Shown: in pieces, positions 1-5,919 of the stretch
Layout: each line of letters begins with the position of its first letter
Position numbering within the stretch: the stretch's first letter is position 1
Source of the DNA: Pseudomonadota bacterium
GTDB taxonomy: Bacteria; SAR324; XYD2-FULL-50-16; JAHJRI01
Assembly (NCBI GenBank): GCA_022360105.1
Contig: JAKSDL010000210.1
Coordinates: 1 to 9,551, forward strand
Length of the DNA stretch: 9,551 bases
Direction: 5' to 3'
Made by a program: the position numbers and the translations under genes
Notes under the pieces: generated by a model
Told to the model about the DNA's origin: nothing
Database searches by the model: none
The model's input: only the letters and a program-made list of their open reading frames with translations

Positions 1-12
1 CTCCTTGTAAGC
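1..12 (-). promoter_or_regulatory. Ribosome binding site of a gene beyond the left edge
   Basis: On the minus strand the window ends with ACAAGGAG, a good Shine-Dalgarno sequence that would place a start codon a few bases outside the window. An AT-rich stretch with TATAAT (minus strand, about positions 35-40) lies upstream. The product cannot be seen. Because an activator-site copy sits at 100-123, the missing gene may belong to the same regulon, but that is inference. Confidence 0.4.
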
Positions 13-85
13 CAAAGATATAAAATATCAATATATTATAACGAGTTTTTAATTCGAAAGCAGCCGCGAAAGTGTGCAAAAAGAG

Positions 86-123
86 ACCAAATGCAGTGCC
101 AGGGTTGCAAATTTGCGACTAAA
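86..123 (-). promoter_or_regulatory. Activator-site copy B with an imperfect -24/-12 element
   Basis: Positions 100-123 read CAGGGTTGCA, AATT, TGCGACTAAA. The right arm is identical to the palindrome at 2128-2151; the left arm is degenerate (5 of 10). Directly beside it on the minus strand (101 down to 86) is TGGCACTGCATTTGGT, with a perfect -24 box and correct spacing but GG instead of GC at -12. It points toward the gene off the left edge. The binding site overlaps the -24 box, which is unusual for an enhancer, so the promoter half is weak. Confidence 0.35.
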
Positions 124-420
124 TAAAATGTTTTTGCTTCACTAAAAATCAAGGGATTTTTAGAACAGAGAGCTATCTTGTTTCAAGCATCGGAGAATGG
201 CTCAAGGTATTCCGGGTATGAGTCCATAAATTCGAAATTGTTTTTGTGAATTAGGAACCAAATGGATCGCATCATTTGAGGTTTTGGGGCAGTTGCTCCA
301 AAGAGCACAAGGTGTTGAGCAGCGTAACCCTATGCTGAGATCTTTGGCAGTCATTATGATATGAAGGGGCATTTCAAAATGCCAAATAGAAAGTTACAAC
401 GGTCTGAATGAGTCGTTCAT
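124..420. other. Gene-free stretch left of the CcdA gene
   Basis: I see no recognisable gene here. Short open frames exist on both strands but none has a start with a ribosome binding site and a recognisable product. A 7-bp-arm hairpin (GGCATTT at 368-374, AAATGCC at 377-383) and a 6-bp-arm hairpin around the CcdA stop codon (GAATGA/TCATTC) could mark the transcript end, but neither is followed by a U-tract on the minus strand. Confidence 0.4.
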
Positions 421-1065
421 TCAATTAAAAACCAGCATTCCTCGTGACCAAACAACAGCGCCAAAAACCACCAACAAAACACCTCCCAGGGAACGAACCA
501 CTTTGGGATGCTGTTGTATCAAGGACAACCTGGTTCTGAAAAAATGAGAACCATACCCGGCTATTAAAATCGGTACTGAAAATCCAAGGGTGTAAATTAA
601 CAAAAGCCAGATCCCACCACGGAGCGTTTCCTGTGTTGCAACCATCCCAAGCACGCCAGAGAGTATTGGCCCTACACAGGGAATCCAGACTATTCCCAGG
701 GAGATCCCAAGTATCAGGCCGGACCATCGCCCTTGGGATGATACCTGTAAATTGGAAAGAAAAGAGATCCTCTTAAATACATTCAGATCAAAAAGCATCA
801 TAACGCCAAACAGCATAATGATGATGCCGACGATTTTTTCGACATACAGAATATTGCCTGCGATCAAGGTAACAAACAGCGAAGAGACCAGCCCCATGAT
901 AATAAACGATGTGGCCAATCCAATAACAATGAGAAGAGGTCTTAATTTGTGGTCGTTTGTTGACCCGGTAACAATTATCGGAATCACCGGCAGCACACAT
1001 GGCGATGCAACACTGGTTAATCCTGCTACCAAAACCAATACCAGGGATGAAAAGTTTAAATCCAT
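421..1065 (-). CDS. CcdA/DsbD-type membrane electron-transfer protein
   Basis: A 214-residue polytopic membrane protein of the CcdA (DsbD transmembrane domain) family, which carries reducing equivalents from cytoplasmic thioredoxin across the inner membrane to periplasmic partners. The family signature is plain: ASPCVLPVIP (Cys23) in the first helix and IPCVGPILSG (Cys130) in the fourth, the pair that forms the transmembrane disulfide. About six hydrophobic segments are visible, near 8-30, 43-70, 76-93, 114-142, 152-171 and 192-210. The length matches short CcdA proteins, which lack the periplasmic domains of full DsbD. It starts 8 bases after the stop of the thioredoxin-like gene upstream, so the two are almost certainly cotranscribed and that secreted protein is the likely partner. 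The ribosome binding site is weak, compatible with translational coupling. Family assignment is firm; the physiological substrate is unknown. Confidence 0.9.
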   Translation of the reverse strand: MDLNFSSLVLVLVAGLTSVASPCVLPVIPIIVTGSTNDHKLRPLLIVIGLATSFIIMGLVSSLFVTLIAGNILYVEKIVGIIIMLFGVMMLFDLNVFKRISFLSNLQVSSQGRWSGLILGISLGIVWIPCVGPILSGVLGMVATQETLRGGIWLLLIYTLGFSVPILIAGYGSHFFRTRLSLIQQHPKVVRSLGGVLLVVFGAVVWSRGMLVFN

Positions 1066-1073
1066 AGATGCTG

Positions 1074-1502
1074 TCAGGGTTGGTTGATAACTTGTAGCAA
1101 CTGTTTTCGATCCATGATTCCCAGGGGAAAACGATGATGGATTCTGCCGCTGCCGTTCAACAGGATGATAGCTGGCATACCGCGAACACCGAACTGATAA
1201 AAGAGGGGCCGGTCCGATGGATTGGTGGCATCAACATATTTAATCCGGTAATGCTGCTCAATCTCTCCCTTGTTTTTTTCAAGTATAGCTTTTTGAAGCT
1301 GGCATGGTCTGCCGTTTGGATTCATGAACATCAAGAGTATCCCTCTCTTTTTTAAAACAGAACTGGCAGGTCTGATTGCTGCTGCTGTGTTCGAATAAAT
1401 AGAAGAGGTCTGAACGTGGGATTCTGAAAGTGCGGGATGTTGCATAAGTAGGAACCATATCAGGGCAAGCCCGCAAGTTTGCACTAATCTTTTATTCATC
1501 AC
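1074..1502 (-). CDS. Secreted thioredoxin-like protein with a single active-site Cys (GRPC)
   Basis: A 142-residue protein with an N-terminal signal peptide (basic MMNKR, hydrophobic 8-20, likely cleavage near 24-28) followed by a thioredoxin fold. The active-site region is LLMFMNPNGRPCQLQ: the CXXC motif is reduced to GRPC, keeping only the second cysteine (Cys67). The cis-proline loop is intact (RGMPAII, Pro110). The family NPNGRPCQ resembles other small periplasmic thioredoxin-like proteins. With one cysteine it cannot do ordinary dithiol exchange alone; it could act through mixed disulfides, bind a cofactor, or pair with the neighbouring CcdA protein, whose gene follows after 8 bases. The doubled start (ATGATG) makes the exact initiator uncertain by one codon. 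The upstream gene ends 56 bases away on the same strand. Confidence 0.85.
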   Translation of the reverse strand: MMNKRLVQTCGLALIWFLLMQHPALSESHVQTSSIYSNTAAAIRPASSVLKKRGILLMFMNPNGRPCQLQKAILEKNKGEIEQHYRIKYVDATNPSDRPLFYQFGVRGMPAIILLNGSGRIHHRFPLGIMDRKQLLQVINQP

Positions 1503-1558
1503 ATGCCGTTTGAAGGGGGTAGCAAAAAATCGGTCATATAAACGGCAGGAGATCTGTT

Positions 1559-1885
1559 TTACAGATTATTCCGTTCCTGGTTCGTATTTGACTTGTCGCC
1601 GCTCTTATATTCGAGTTGTGGAGCAGAATCCCGCCGATCGGAAATCAAAAGTTTACCGAACCTGATAACTGATGGCAATAAAACAGTAAAAAAACCAAAG
1701 GTCACAAATTTGATGGTGTTAATGAACCTTGGCCAGTCTGCATTGCTGTCTACTTGAGGGTAAGTCGTTGTAATCCGTCTGCATGATTGGGATTGTCGTC
1801 TTTTTTTCATGCGAAAAGATCCTTTATATCCCCTTCTGTCTGATTGTCTTTTATGATCAGGTCCAGTGCTGTCTCTATTTGGCAT
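1559..1885 (-). CDS. Small membrane protein with a DUF5320-like N-terminus
   Basis: A 108-residue protein beginning MPNRDSTGPDHKRQSDRRG, which echoes the MPGxDxTGPxGxGPMTGRG opening of DUF5320 proteins; a regular member lies at 5920-6114 (MPGRDGTGPEGKGPMTGRG). Here the following glycines are lost, a basic stretch follows (about 23-37, one cysteine at 35), then a hydrophobic segment at about 55-81 that could span the membrane once, and a polar, charged tail. The start is supported by AGGGGA 8 bases upstream. It is the first gene of the minus-strand group with the thioredoxin-like and CcdA genes, and a -24/-12 promoter candidate lies 126 bases upstream of its start. I infer a membrane-tethered relative of the DUF5320 protein; the function of either is unknown. 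Moderately sure it is a real gene. Confidence 0.65.
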   Translation of the reverse strand: MPNRDSTGPDHKRQSDRRGYKGSFRMKKRRQSQSCRRITTTYPQVDSNADWPRFINTIKFVTFGFFTVLLPSVIRFGKLLISDRRDSAPQLEYKSGDKSNTNQERNNL

Positions 1886-2021
1886 CTTTTTTCCCCTATC
1901 TTGTTTCTATGTGAGGCCACGTTCGTTTAAGCTGTGAGATAATCTGCGGGCATGCCGAACGTAACATCACCATATCAAAATTTATCATTGAGCATGCACC
2001 GACAAGATACTTCAGATCTTC

Positions 2022-2037
2022 AGCATAAAGCATACCA
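2022..2037 (-). promoter_or_regulatory. Candidate sigma-54 promoter for the DUF5320-like/thioredoxin/CcdA operon
   Basis: The minus strand reads TGGTATGCTTTATGCT. It has GG and GC separated by exactly 10 bases, as in the -24/-12 consensus TGGCAC-N5-TTGC[AT], and shares GGTATG with the plus-strand candidate at 2387-2402. The predicted start is near 2011, leaving a 5' leader of about 126 bases. The palindrome at 2128-2151 would be centred about 128 bases upstream, a normal enhancer distance. Confidence 0.55.
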
Positions 2038-2127
2038 GCGTACCTGGAACTCTATTAAGCGGTAAGCACACAGTTCATGTAGAGTGAAAGGGATTATTGA
2101 TTTCAATATGCGACCTTATTTTGATGC

Positions 2128-2172
2128 TTTAGTCGCAGATTTGCGACTAAACAGCGACAGTGAAAGCGATAC
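2128..2172. promoter_or_regulatory. Palindromic activator site A between divergent operons
   Basis: TTTAGTCGCA, spacer GATT, TGCGACTAAA form a perfect 10+4+10 inverted repeat at 2128-2151. It is followed at 2154-2172 by GCGACAGTGAAAGCGATAC, which resembles the sequence continuing from site C at 6684-6701. A further half-site TGCGAC lies at 2109-2114, 33 bp (about three turns) from the right arm. It sits between two divergent -24/-12 candidates (starts near 2011 and 2413). The best guess is the enhancer bound by the Fis-type HTH of the activator encoded at 6837-8222. Confidence 0.65.
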
Positions 2173-2284
2173 AAAAATGGAGCTGGATCAATGGAGTTTA
2201 AATTCTTTTGCTAAAAAACTGTCAGAATAATTCTTTTTAACATGCTGAAATATAATGTAAAAACTAAGAGTCAGTCAGTTTTGA

Positions 2285-2310
2285 GAAGACGGTCTTCATT
2301 TCAGCTGAAA
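2285..2310. promoter_or_regulatory. Two adjacent short palindromes upstream of the ATPase operon
   Basis: GAAGAC-G-GTCTTC (2285-2297) and TTTCAGCTGAAA (2299-2310) are both perfect inverted repeats and lie side by side between activator site A and the plus-strand -24/-12 element. An IHF-like sequence TATCAGATAATAA (2341-2353, one mismatch to WATCARNNNNTTR) follows. They could be a second operator; no direct evidence. Confidence 0.3.
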
Positions 2311-2386
2311 CATCACGGGTTATCTTAAAAAAAACAATTATATCAGATAATAAAAGCATAGTTCTTGATCGGCAGCGAAAAACGGC

Positions 2387-2402
2387 CGGTATGTCAATTG
2401 CA
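2387..2402 (+). promoter_or_regulatory. Candidate sigma-54 promoter of the ORP ATPase operon
   Basis: CGGTATGTCAATTGCA has GG (2388-2389) and GC (2400-2401) separated by 10 bases and a well-matched -12 box (TTGCA). The predicted start is near 2413, giving a leader of about 40 bases to the ATG at 2453. Activator site A is centred about 273 bases upstream. Confidence 0.6.
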
Positions 2403-2452
2403 GAATTGAATGCAAACAGGCTTAATCCTTTAAATAAATGCAGGGAATGGAA

Positions 2453-2830
2453 ATGACTCAGATGTTGCTGGTTGGGCGGGCAGGAGGAAATATCTCGGAC
2501 TACTCTTCGATTCTTACGGAAGAGTTTGGTATTACCATCACCTCTGTCGAACGGGGGGTGAACGCGTTGGACGCAATCCGGAATCAAAGCTTTTGCCTGG
2601 CTATTGTAGATGAGAAACTTCCCGATTATACGGGGTTGGAATTTGTGGAAGCTTTGGTACAAGTGAATCCCATGATGCTTTGTGCAGTTATCAGTGATCA
2701 GACAGCGGATCAATTCCATGAATCAAGTGAAGGCCTGGGAGTGCTTGCACAACTACCGTCATCTCCAACCCAAGAAGATGTCAATTCGCTTTTACAAAAG
2801 CTTGGCAGGATTACAGACCTGGCAGTTTAA
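2453..2830 (+). CDS. Degenerate response-regulator receiver protein
   Basis: A stand-alone receiver-fold protein of 125 residues. The core IVDEKLPDYTGLEFV places the phosphoacceptor-position Asp at 53 with the usual following Pro57 and Gly61, and ISDQ supplies the strand-4 Ser81. Two hallmarks are missing: the acidic pair after strand 1 (here LLVGRAGG) and the strand-5 Lys (here QLPSSPT, about 100-106). Without them normal Mg-dependent phosphorylation is doubtful, so it may be a protein-interaction module. ATG codons at 2438, 2447 and 2453 are in frame; I chose 2453 because AGGGA lies 6 bases upstream and strand 1 begins immediately. It is first in the plus-strand operon, 34 bases before the first ATPase, and probably modulates or localises those ATPases (inference). 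Confidence 0.75.
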   Translation: MTQMLLVGRAGGNISDYSSILTEEFGITITSVERGVNALDAIRNQSFCLAIVDEKLPDYTGLEFVEALVQVNPMMLCAVISDQTADQFHESSEGLGVLAQLPSSPTQEDVNSLLQKLGRITDLAV

Positions 2831-2864
2831 GACAGTAACAACCGTTTATTATCAGAAGGAAACA

Positions 2865-3701
2865 ATGATTATTAGTATTGCAAGTGGAAAAGGCGGAACC
2901 GGGAAAACAACAGTCGCAACCAATCTGGCATACGCCATGGGTAGCGAATTGCAAATACTGGATTGCGACGTGGAAGAGCCAAATGTCCACTTGTTTTTAA
3001 AACCGAAGATAGAGCATAAGGAAACGGCCTATACTTTTATCCCTGAAGTTGATCAGGAAAAATGCAGCTTGTGTCGGCTGTGTGTTGATATATGTCGGTT
3101 CAGTGCTCTGACGGTTGTAGGGGAAACACTCCTAACCTTTCCCCAATTATGTCACAGTTGTACAGGATGTATGATCACCTGCCCTGAGCATGCTATACAT
3201 CCTTCAAAACGAGAGCTGGGAGCCATCGAAAATGGATTCAAAGACGATTTGGTGTTTGTACAGGGACGTTTACGAATCGGTGAAGCGATGGCTCCTCCCC
3301 TGATCTCACGAGTCATAGCCGGTTCAAATAAAGATAAAACGATTATTATCGATGCACCGCCGGGTACATCCTGCCCGGTGATAACGGCAATTAAAGATAC
3401 GGATTTTGTGTTGATGGTGACAGAACCAACACCCTTCGGTCTGCACGATTTGAAGCTGGCGGTAGAGGCTGTCAAAACACTGGGAATCCCGCATGGTTTG
3501 GTCATCAATCGCTCTGATATTGGAGATGATCAAGTAGCGGCCTATGCCAGAAGCGAAGGAATTCCCATTTTATTGGAGATTCCTTTTAGCCGCAGAATTG
3601 CGGAGATCTATTCCAGCGGACAATTATTGGTTGAAGAGATGCCGGAATGGCAGAGTTTGTTTCGCCAGTTATATGAGAGAATTAAAACCATAATACAATA
3701 A
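2865..3701 (+). CDS. MinD/Mrp-type ATPase with a 2[4Fe-4S] ferredoxin insert (first of pair)
   Basis: A 278-residue P-loop ATPase of the MinD/ParA/Mrp class. The deviant Walker A motif GKGGTGKTT is at 8-16 with its signature first lysine (Lys9), switch I LDCDVEEPN at 32-40, and DAPPGTSCPV at 163-172. A bacterial-type ferredoxin domain is inserted at about 60-112, with ligands C67-x2-C70-x2-C73-x3-C77 and C96-x2-C99-x2-C102-x3-C106-P, enough for two [4Fe-4S] clusters. This architecture is that of the paired ATPases of the D. vulgaris ORP complex. The start at 2865 follows AGAAGGA with proper spacing; an upstream extension of the frame to 2682 would overlap the receiver gene and lacks homologous content. 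The second ATPase begins 16 bases after the stop. It probably acts in the cytoplasm coupling ATP hydrolysis and redox state to assembly or positioning of the complex. Confidence 0.93.
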   Translation: MIISIASGKGGTGKTTVATNLAYAMGSELQILDCDVEEPNVHLFLKPKIEHKETAYTFIPEVDQEKCSLCRLCVDICRFSALTVVGETLLTFPQLCHSCTGCMITCPEHAIHPSKRELGAIENGFKDDLVFVQGRLRIGEAMAPPLISRVIAGSNKDKTIIIDAPPGTSCPVITAIKDTDFVLMVTEPTPFGLHDLKLAVEAVKTLGIPHGLVINRSDIGDDQVAAYARSEGIPILLEIPFSRRIAEIYSSGQLLVEEMPEWQSLFRQLYERIKTIIQ

Positions 3702-3717
3702 GTGGAGAATTGAAGGT

Positions 3718-4611
3718 ATGCGGGAATTGGTTGTCATCAGCGGTAAAGGTGGAACCGGGAAAACAAGTTTGACAGCAGCATTTGCTTTCCTGGCAAAAAA
3801 TATCGTCCTGTGCGATGCCGATGTAGATGCATCGGATCTTCATCTGCTCACCGAGCCGTTTGTGATGCAAAAATCTGATTTTAAGGGTGGATTTTTAGCA
3901 TCCATTAATAAGGAACTATGCATGCAGTGCAACATCTGTGTATCGATGTGCAGATTTGGAGCTATTGATGAAGCATTGGAAATCAGCAAGCTTGAATGCG
4001 AGGGTTGCGGTATTTGTGTCGATTTCTGCCCGGCAAATGCTATTGCTTTTACGGAGAAAACCTGCGGCCAGTGGTTTGTTTCCCAGACCAGAATGGGACC
4101 AATGGTTCATGCTAGATTGGGAATAGCGGAGGAAAATTCAGGTAAACTTGTTAGCCTGGTTCGGCAGGAAGCAAAAAAACTGGCTCAGGCATACCAACGA
4201 GAGCTGATTATTACCGACGGACCTCCGGGAGTCGGCTGCCCGGTCATCGCATCGATTGGTGATGCAACTGCGTTGTTAGTTATTGTTGAACCATCCGTTT
4301 CGGGAATACATGATATGGACCGCGTGGTTCAACTTGCCCGGCGATTTCGTGTGCCGGTGATGGTCTGTGTAAACAAATGGGATATAAATCAAAAACAGAC
4401 AGCTGAAATCGAAATTTATGCCGAAAAACAAGGACTTAACTTCCTGGGGAAGGTTCCCTATGATGCCCTGTTTACACAATCGATGGTGCAACGAAAAACC
4501 ATATTTGAGCATGATCCATCCAGCGAAACCTGCAGGGTGGTAAAAGATATCTGGAAACGTGTGCTTCGTGCCCCGGAAATGAACGTGTTGCAACATTGCG
4601 AATTCAACTGA
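3718..4611 (+). CDS. MinD/Mrp-type ATPase with a 2[4Fe-4S] ferredoxin insert (second of pair)
   Basis: A 297-residue partner of the upstream ATPase with the same architecture. Walker A SGKGGTGKTS is at 8-17 (signature Lys10), LCDADVDASD at 31-40, and TDGPPGVGCPV at 166-176. The ferredoxin insert has C68-x2-C71-x2-C74-x3-C78 and C94-x2-C97-x2-C100-x3-C104-P. The C-terminus is longer than in its partner and ends in a Cys-containing tail (QHCEFN). GGAGA at 3704-3708 serves the ATG at 3718. The two proteins are clearly paralogous but far from identical, which suggests a heterodimer, as proposed for the ORP-associated ATPases. By family they bind ATP on dimerisation. The partners here are likely the NifX-family proteins encoded just downstream and perhaps the receiver protein. 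Family certain; exact role inferred. Confidence 0.93.
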   Translation: MRELVVISGKGGTGKTSLTAAFAFLAKNIVLCDADVDASDLHLLTEPFVMQKSDFKGGFLASINKELCMQCNICVSMCRFGAIDEALEISKLECEGCGICVDFCPANAIAFTEKTCGQWFVSQTRMGPMVHARLGIAEENSGKLVSLVRQEAKKLAQAYQRELIITDGPPGVGCPVIASIGDATALLVIVEPSVSGIHDMDRVVQLARRFRVPVMVCVNKWDINQKQTAEIEIYAEKQGLNFLGKVPYDALFTQSMVQRKTIFEHDPSSETCRVVKDIWKRVLRAPEMNVLQHCEFN

Positions 4612-4671
4612 CAGCTTTTAACTCAAGTCGCCTCTGACTTAAATATTAATTCTATTGCGGAGTAAGTAGTT

Positions 4672-5058
4672 ATGAAAAATGGAAGAATTGCAGTCCCCTC
4701 ACTTGAAAATGGAGGATTGGAGGGAACCAGGGCCGGTCATTTCGGACATTGCGATGTTTTTACCTTGGTGGACGTCAAGGATGGCAATATAACCGGCGTT
4801 TCTACCATTCAAAATCAAGAACATGTTCAAGGGGGCTGCATGGTTCCTGTGCAATTGCTGGCTAAAAACGAGGTAAATGCGCTGGTCGTGGGAGGAATCG
4901 GACTCAGGCCTCTCATGGGATTCAAACAGGTCAACATTGATGTTTATTATGAACCGGAATGTCCCGACATTCAGCCCGTCGTTAATGATCTGATCAATGG
5001 AAAACTTTCACTGATCGAGAAGGACCAAGTCTGTGGCGGTGGTGGCGGGCATATGTAA
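4672..5058 (+). CDS. NifX/NifB-family Mo-Fe cluster-binding protein with CGGGGGHM tail
   Basis: A 128-residue protein of the dinitrogenase iron-molybdenum cofactor (NifX/NafY/ORP) fold. The family core begins RIAVPS and contains the diagnostic HFGHCDVF at 23-30, then GGC at 54-56 and LVVGGIG at 71-77. Potential metal ligands are His23, His26, Cys27, His51, Cys56 and Cys97. After the domain comes a distinctive tail, CGGGGGHM (121-128), reading like a flexible Cys-Gly-His metal-binding appendage. A ribosome binding site GCGGAG lies 9 bases before the ATG. The gene follows the second ATPase after 60 bases with no evident terminator, so it is probably in the same operon. I infer that it binds or delivers a Mo, Fe or Cu-containing cluster for the complex. 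Confidence 0.88.
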   Translation: MKNGRIAVPSLENGGLEGTRAGHFGHCDVFTLVDVKDGNITGVSTIQNQEHVQGGCMVPVQLLAKNEVNALVVGGIGLRPLMGFKQVNIDVYYEPECPDIQPVVNDLINGKLSLIEKDQVCGGGGGHM

Positions 5059-5420
5059 CGCAAGTTTGATTCTTGGTTTTACTTAATTAACAAGTAATTG
5101 ATTTAAGCTGGATTCCAATGCGTTATCAGCTATCAGTTATCGGTTATCAGTTTTCTACCAATTCTGGTTTCCTTGATTACAAAAGCTAATCACAAATATC
5201 GAAAACGAAGTTTTCACAATAAACGGATGCCCGGAAACCTTACCAGGTGAACTCTAGCTTTACATGGGTGAATCAAAAGCAGAATAAAATTGTATCAGTT
5301 CAGCATAATTACCCCCTGTCCGTTTTCACCAAGAAGATACGGAGGGCACGAAGCTTTTCTCTGTGACCTCCGTGTCCCTGTGGTGAATAGTTATGCAAAA
5401 TTTAATTAATGGAGAAAACA
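5059..5420 (+). other. Long intergenic region in front of the ORP-like gene
   Basis: This 360-base gap holds no gene that I can support. It contains a short tandem run of TATCAG/TATCGG units at 5122-5152, a small hairpin (GAAAAC/GTTTTC, 5201-5215) without a T-run, and the MITE-like inverted repeat described separately at 5325-5387. A GG-N10-GC sequence (about 5267-5281) matches the -24/-12 spacing but has a poor -12 box, so I do not call a promoter. Confidence 0.5.
5325..5387. repeat. MITE-like imperfect inverted repeat (CACGAAG/CTCCGTG type)
   Basis: Two 29-base arms (5325-5353 and 5359-5387) match in inverted orientation at 21 of 29 positions around a 5-base loop CTTTT. The ends are TTCACCA and TGGTGAA; inside are TACGGAGGGCAC and CTCCGTGTCC. 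Similar TTCACCACGGAGG-type hairpins are dispersed in many genomes of sulfate reducers (from memory, not searched). It ends 33 bases before the ORP-like start codon. Confidence 0.6.
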
Positions 5421-5783
5421 ATGAAACTAGCTATTACATCAAAAGGACCAAACCTTGATTCGGAAGTTGATCCCAGGTTTGGTCGAGCATCATATATTGT
5501 TATTGTTGATCCGGATACTCTGGAATTTGAAGCAGTTGATAATCACGAGAATATCAATGCGCTTAAAGGAGCAGGCATTAAAGCCGCTACCATGATCAGT
5601 GATAAAAAAGCAGAGTATCTTTTCACCGGTTTTTGCGGACCCAACGCTATCAAAACCTTAAATGCAGCTAATATCAAAGTAGTTGTGGAAACAAGTGGAT
5701 CTGTCCTGGATGCAATTGAGGTCTTTAAAAGTGGAACTTTTGAAATTACTGATGCCGCCAATGCAGAGGGGCATTGGGTATGA
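5421..5783 (+). CDS. Orange protein (ORP)-like Mo/Cu cluster-binding protein
   Basis: A 120-residue NifX-fold protein of the subtype that includes the ORange Protein. It starts MKLAITSKGPNLDSEVDPRFGRA, with the VDPRFGRA motif (16-23) characteristic of that subtype, and continues with VDNHENI, TGFCGPNAIKTLNAANIKVV (69-88) and a DAIEVFKSG helix. Orange protein itself binds a non-covalent S-Mo-S-Cu-S-Mo-S cluster; whether this homologue does cannot be read from sequence. It has a single cysteine (Cys72). I chose the ATG at 5421 because GGAGA lies 6 bases upstream; the ATG at 5409 overlaps that site. Unlike the tightly packed genes upstream, it sits 362 bases after its neighbour, so it may be expressed at a different level or processed separately. 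Confidence 0.88.
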   Translation: MKLAITSKGPNLDSEVDPRFGRASYIVIVDPDTLEFEAVDNHENINALKGAGIKAATMISDKKAEYLFTGFCGPNAIKTLNAANIKVVVETSGSVLDAIEVFKSGTFEITDAANAEGHWV

Positions 5784-5795
5784 GTCTCAGAAACG

Positions 5796-5866
5796 CCGCA
5801 GGGTGAATCATTTTGTTATGACTCGATACGGCATTATTCCTCTCCACTTTTGCCCTGCGGTTTTGT
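5796..5866 (+). terminator. Possible terminator after the ORP-like gene
   Basis: CCGCAGGG (5796-5803) pairs with CCCTGCGG (5853-5860), a GC-rich 8-bp stem closed by a long 49-base loop and followed by TTTTG. It begins just after the stop codon and lies between convergent genes, the expected place for a terminator. The large loop makes it atypical. Confidence 0.4.
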
Positions 5867-5919
5867 ACCCCTTTCTCAGAAAGGATTGGGTGTCTTTTGA
5901 TTTAAGGAATTAAGGGTTG

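Noticed and set aside
74..90. Minus-strand TTGGTCTCTTTTTGCA as a sigma-54 promoter
   Set aside because: The GG-to-GC spacing is 9 bases instead of the required 10.
236..360. Short protein-like frames on both strands (for example ending RNPMLRSLAVIMI)
   Set aside because: No start codon with a ribosome binding site and no family I recognise; could be a decayed gene but cannot be supported.
1919..1962. ACGTTCG ... CGAACGT inverted repeat
   Set aside because: Seven-base arms around a 30-base loop are not unusual by chance and no T-run follows.
2177..2230. 17-residue frame MELDQWSLNSFAKKLSE
   Set aside because: Too short, no clear ribosome binding site, and it lies inside the presumed regulatory region; kept only as a remote possibility.
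2264..2719. Long open frame on the minus strand
   Set aside because: It runs antisense to the receiver gene and over the promoter region, with no recognisable motif; a shadow frame.
2682..2864. N-terminal extension of the first ATPase frame upstream of 2865
   Set aside because: It overlaps the receiver gene out of frame, has no ribosome binding site, and the P-loop motif of this family begins within the first ten residues when started at 2865.
5122..5152. TATCAG/TATCGG run as a CRISPR or iteron array
   Set aside because: Units are only 7-8 bases with no spacers; a short simple repeat.
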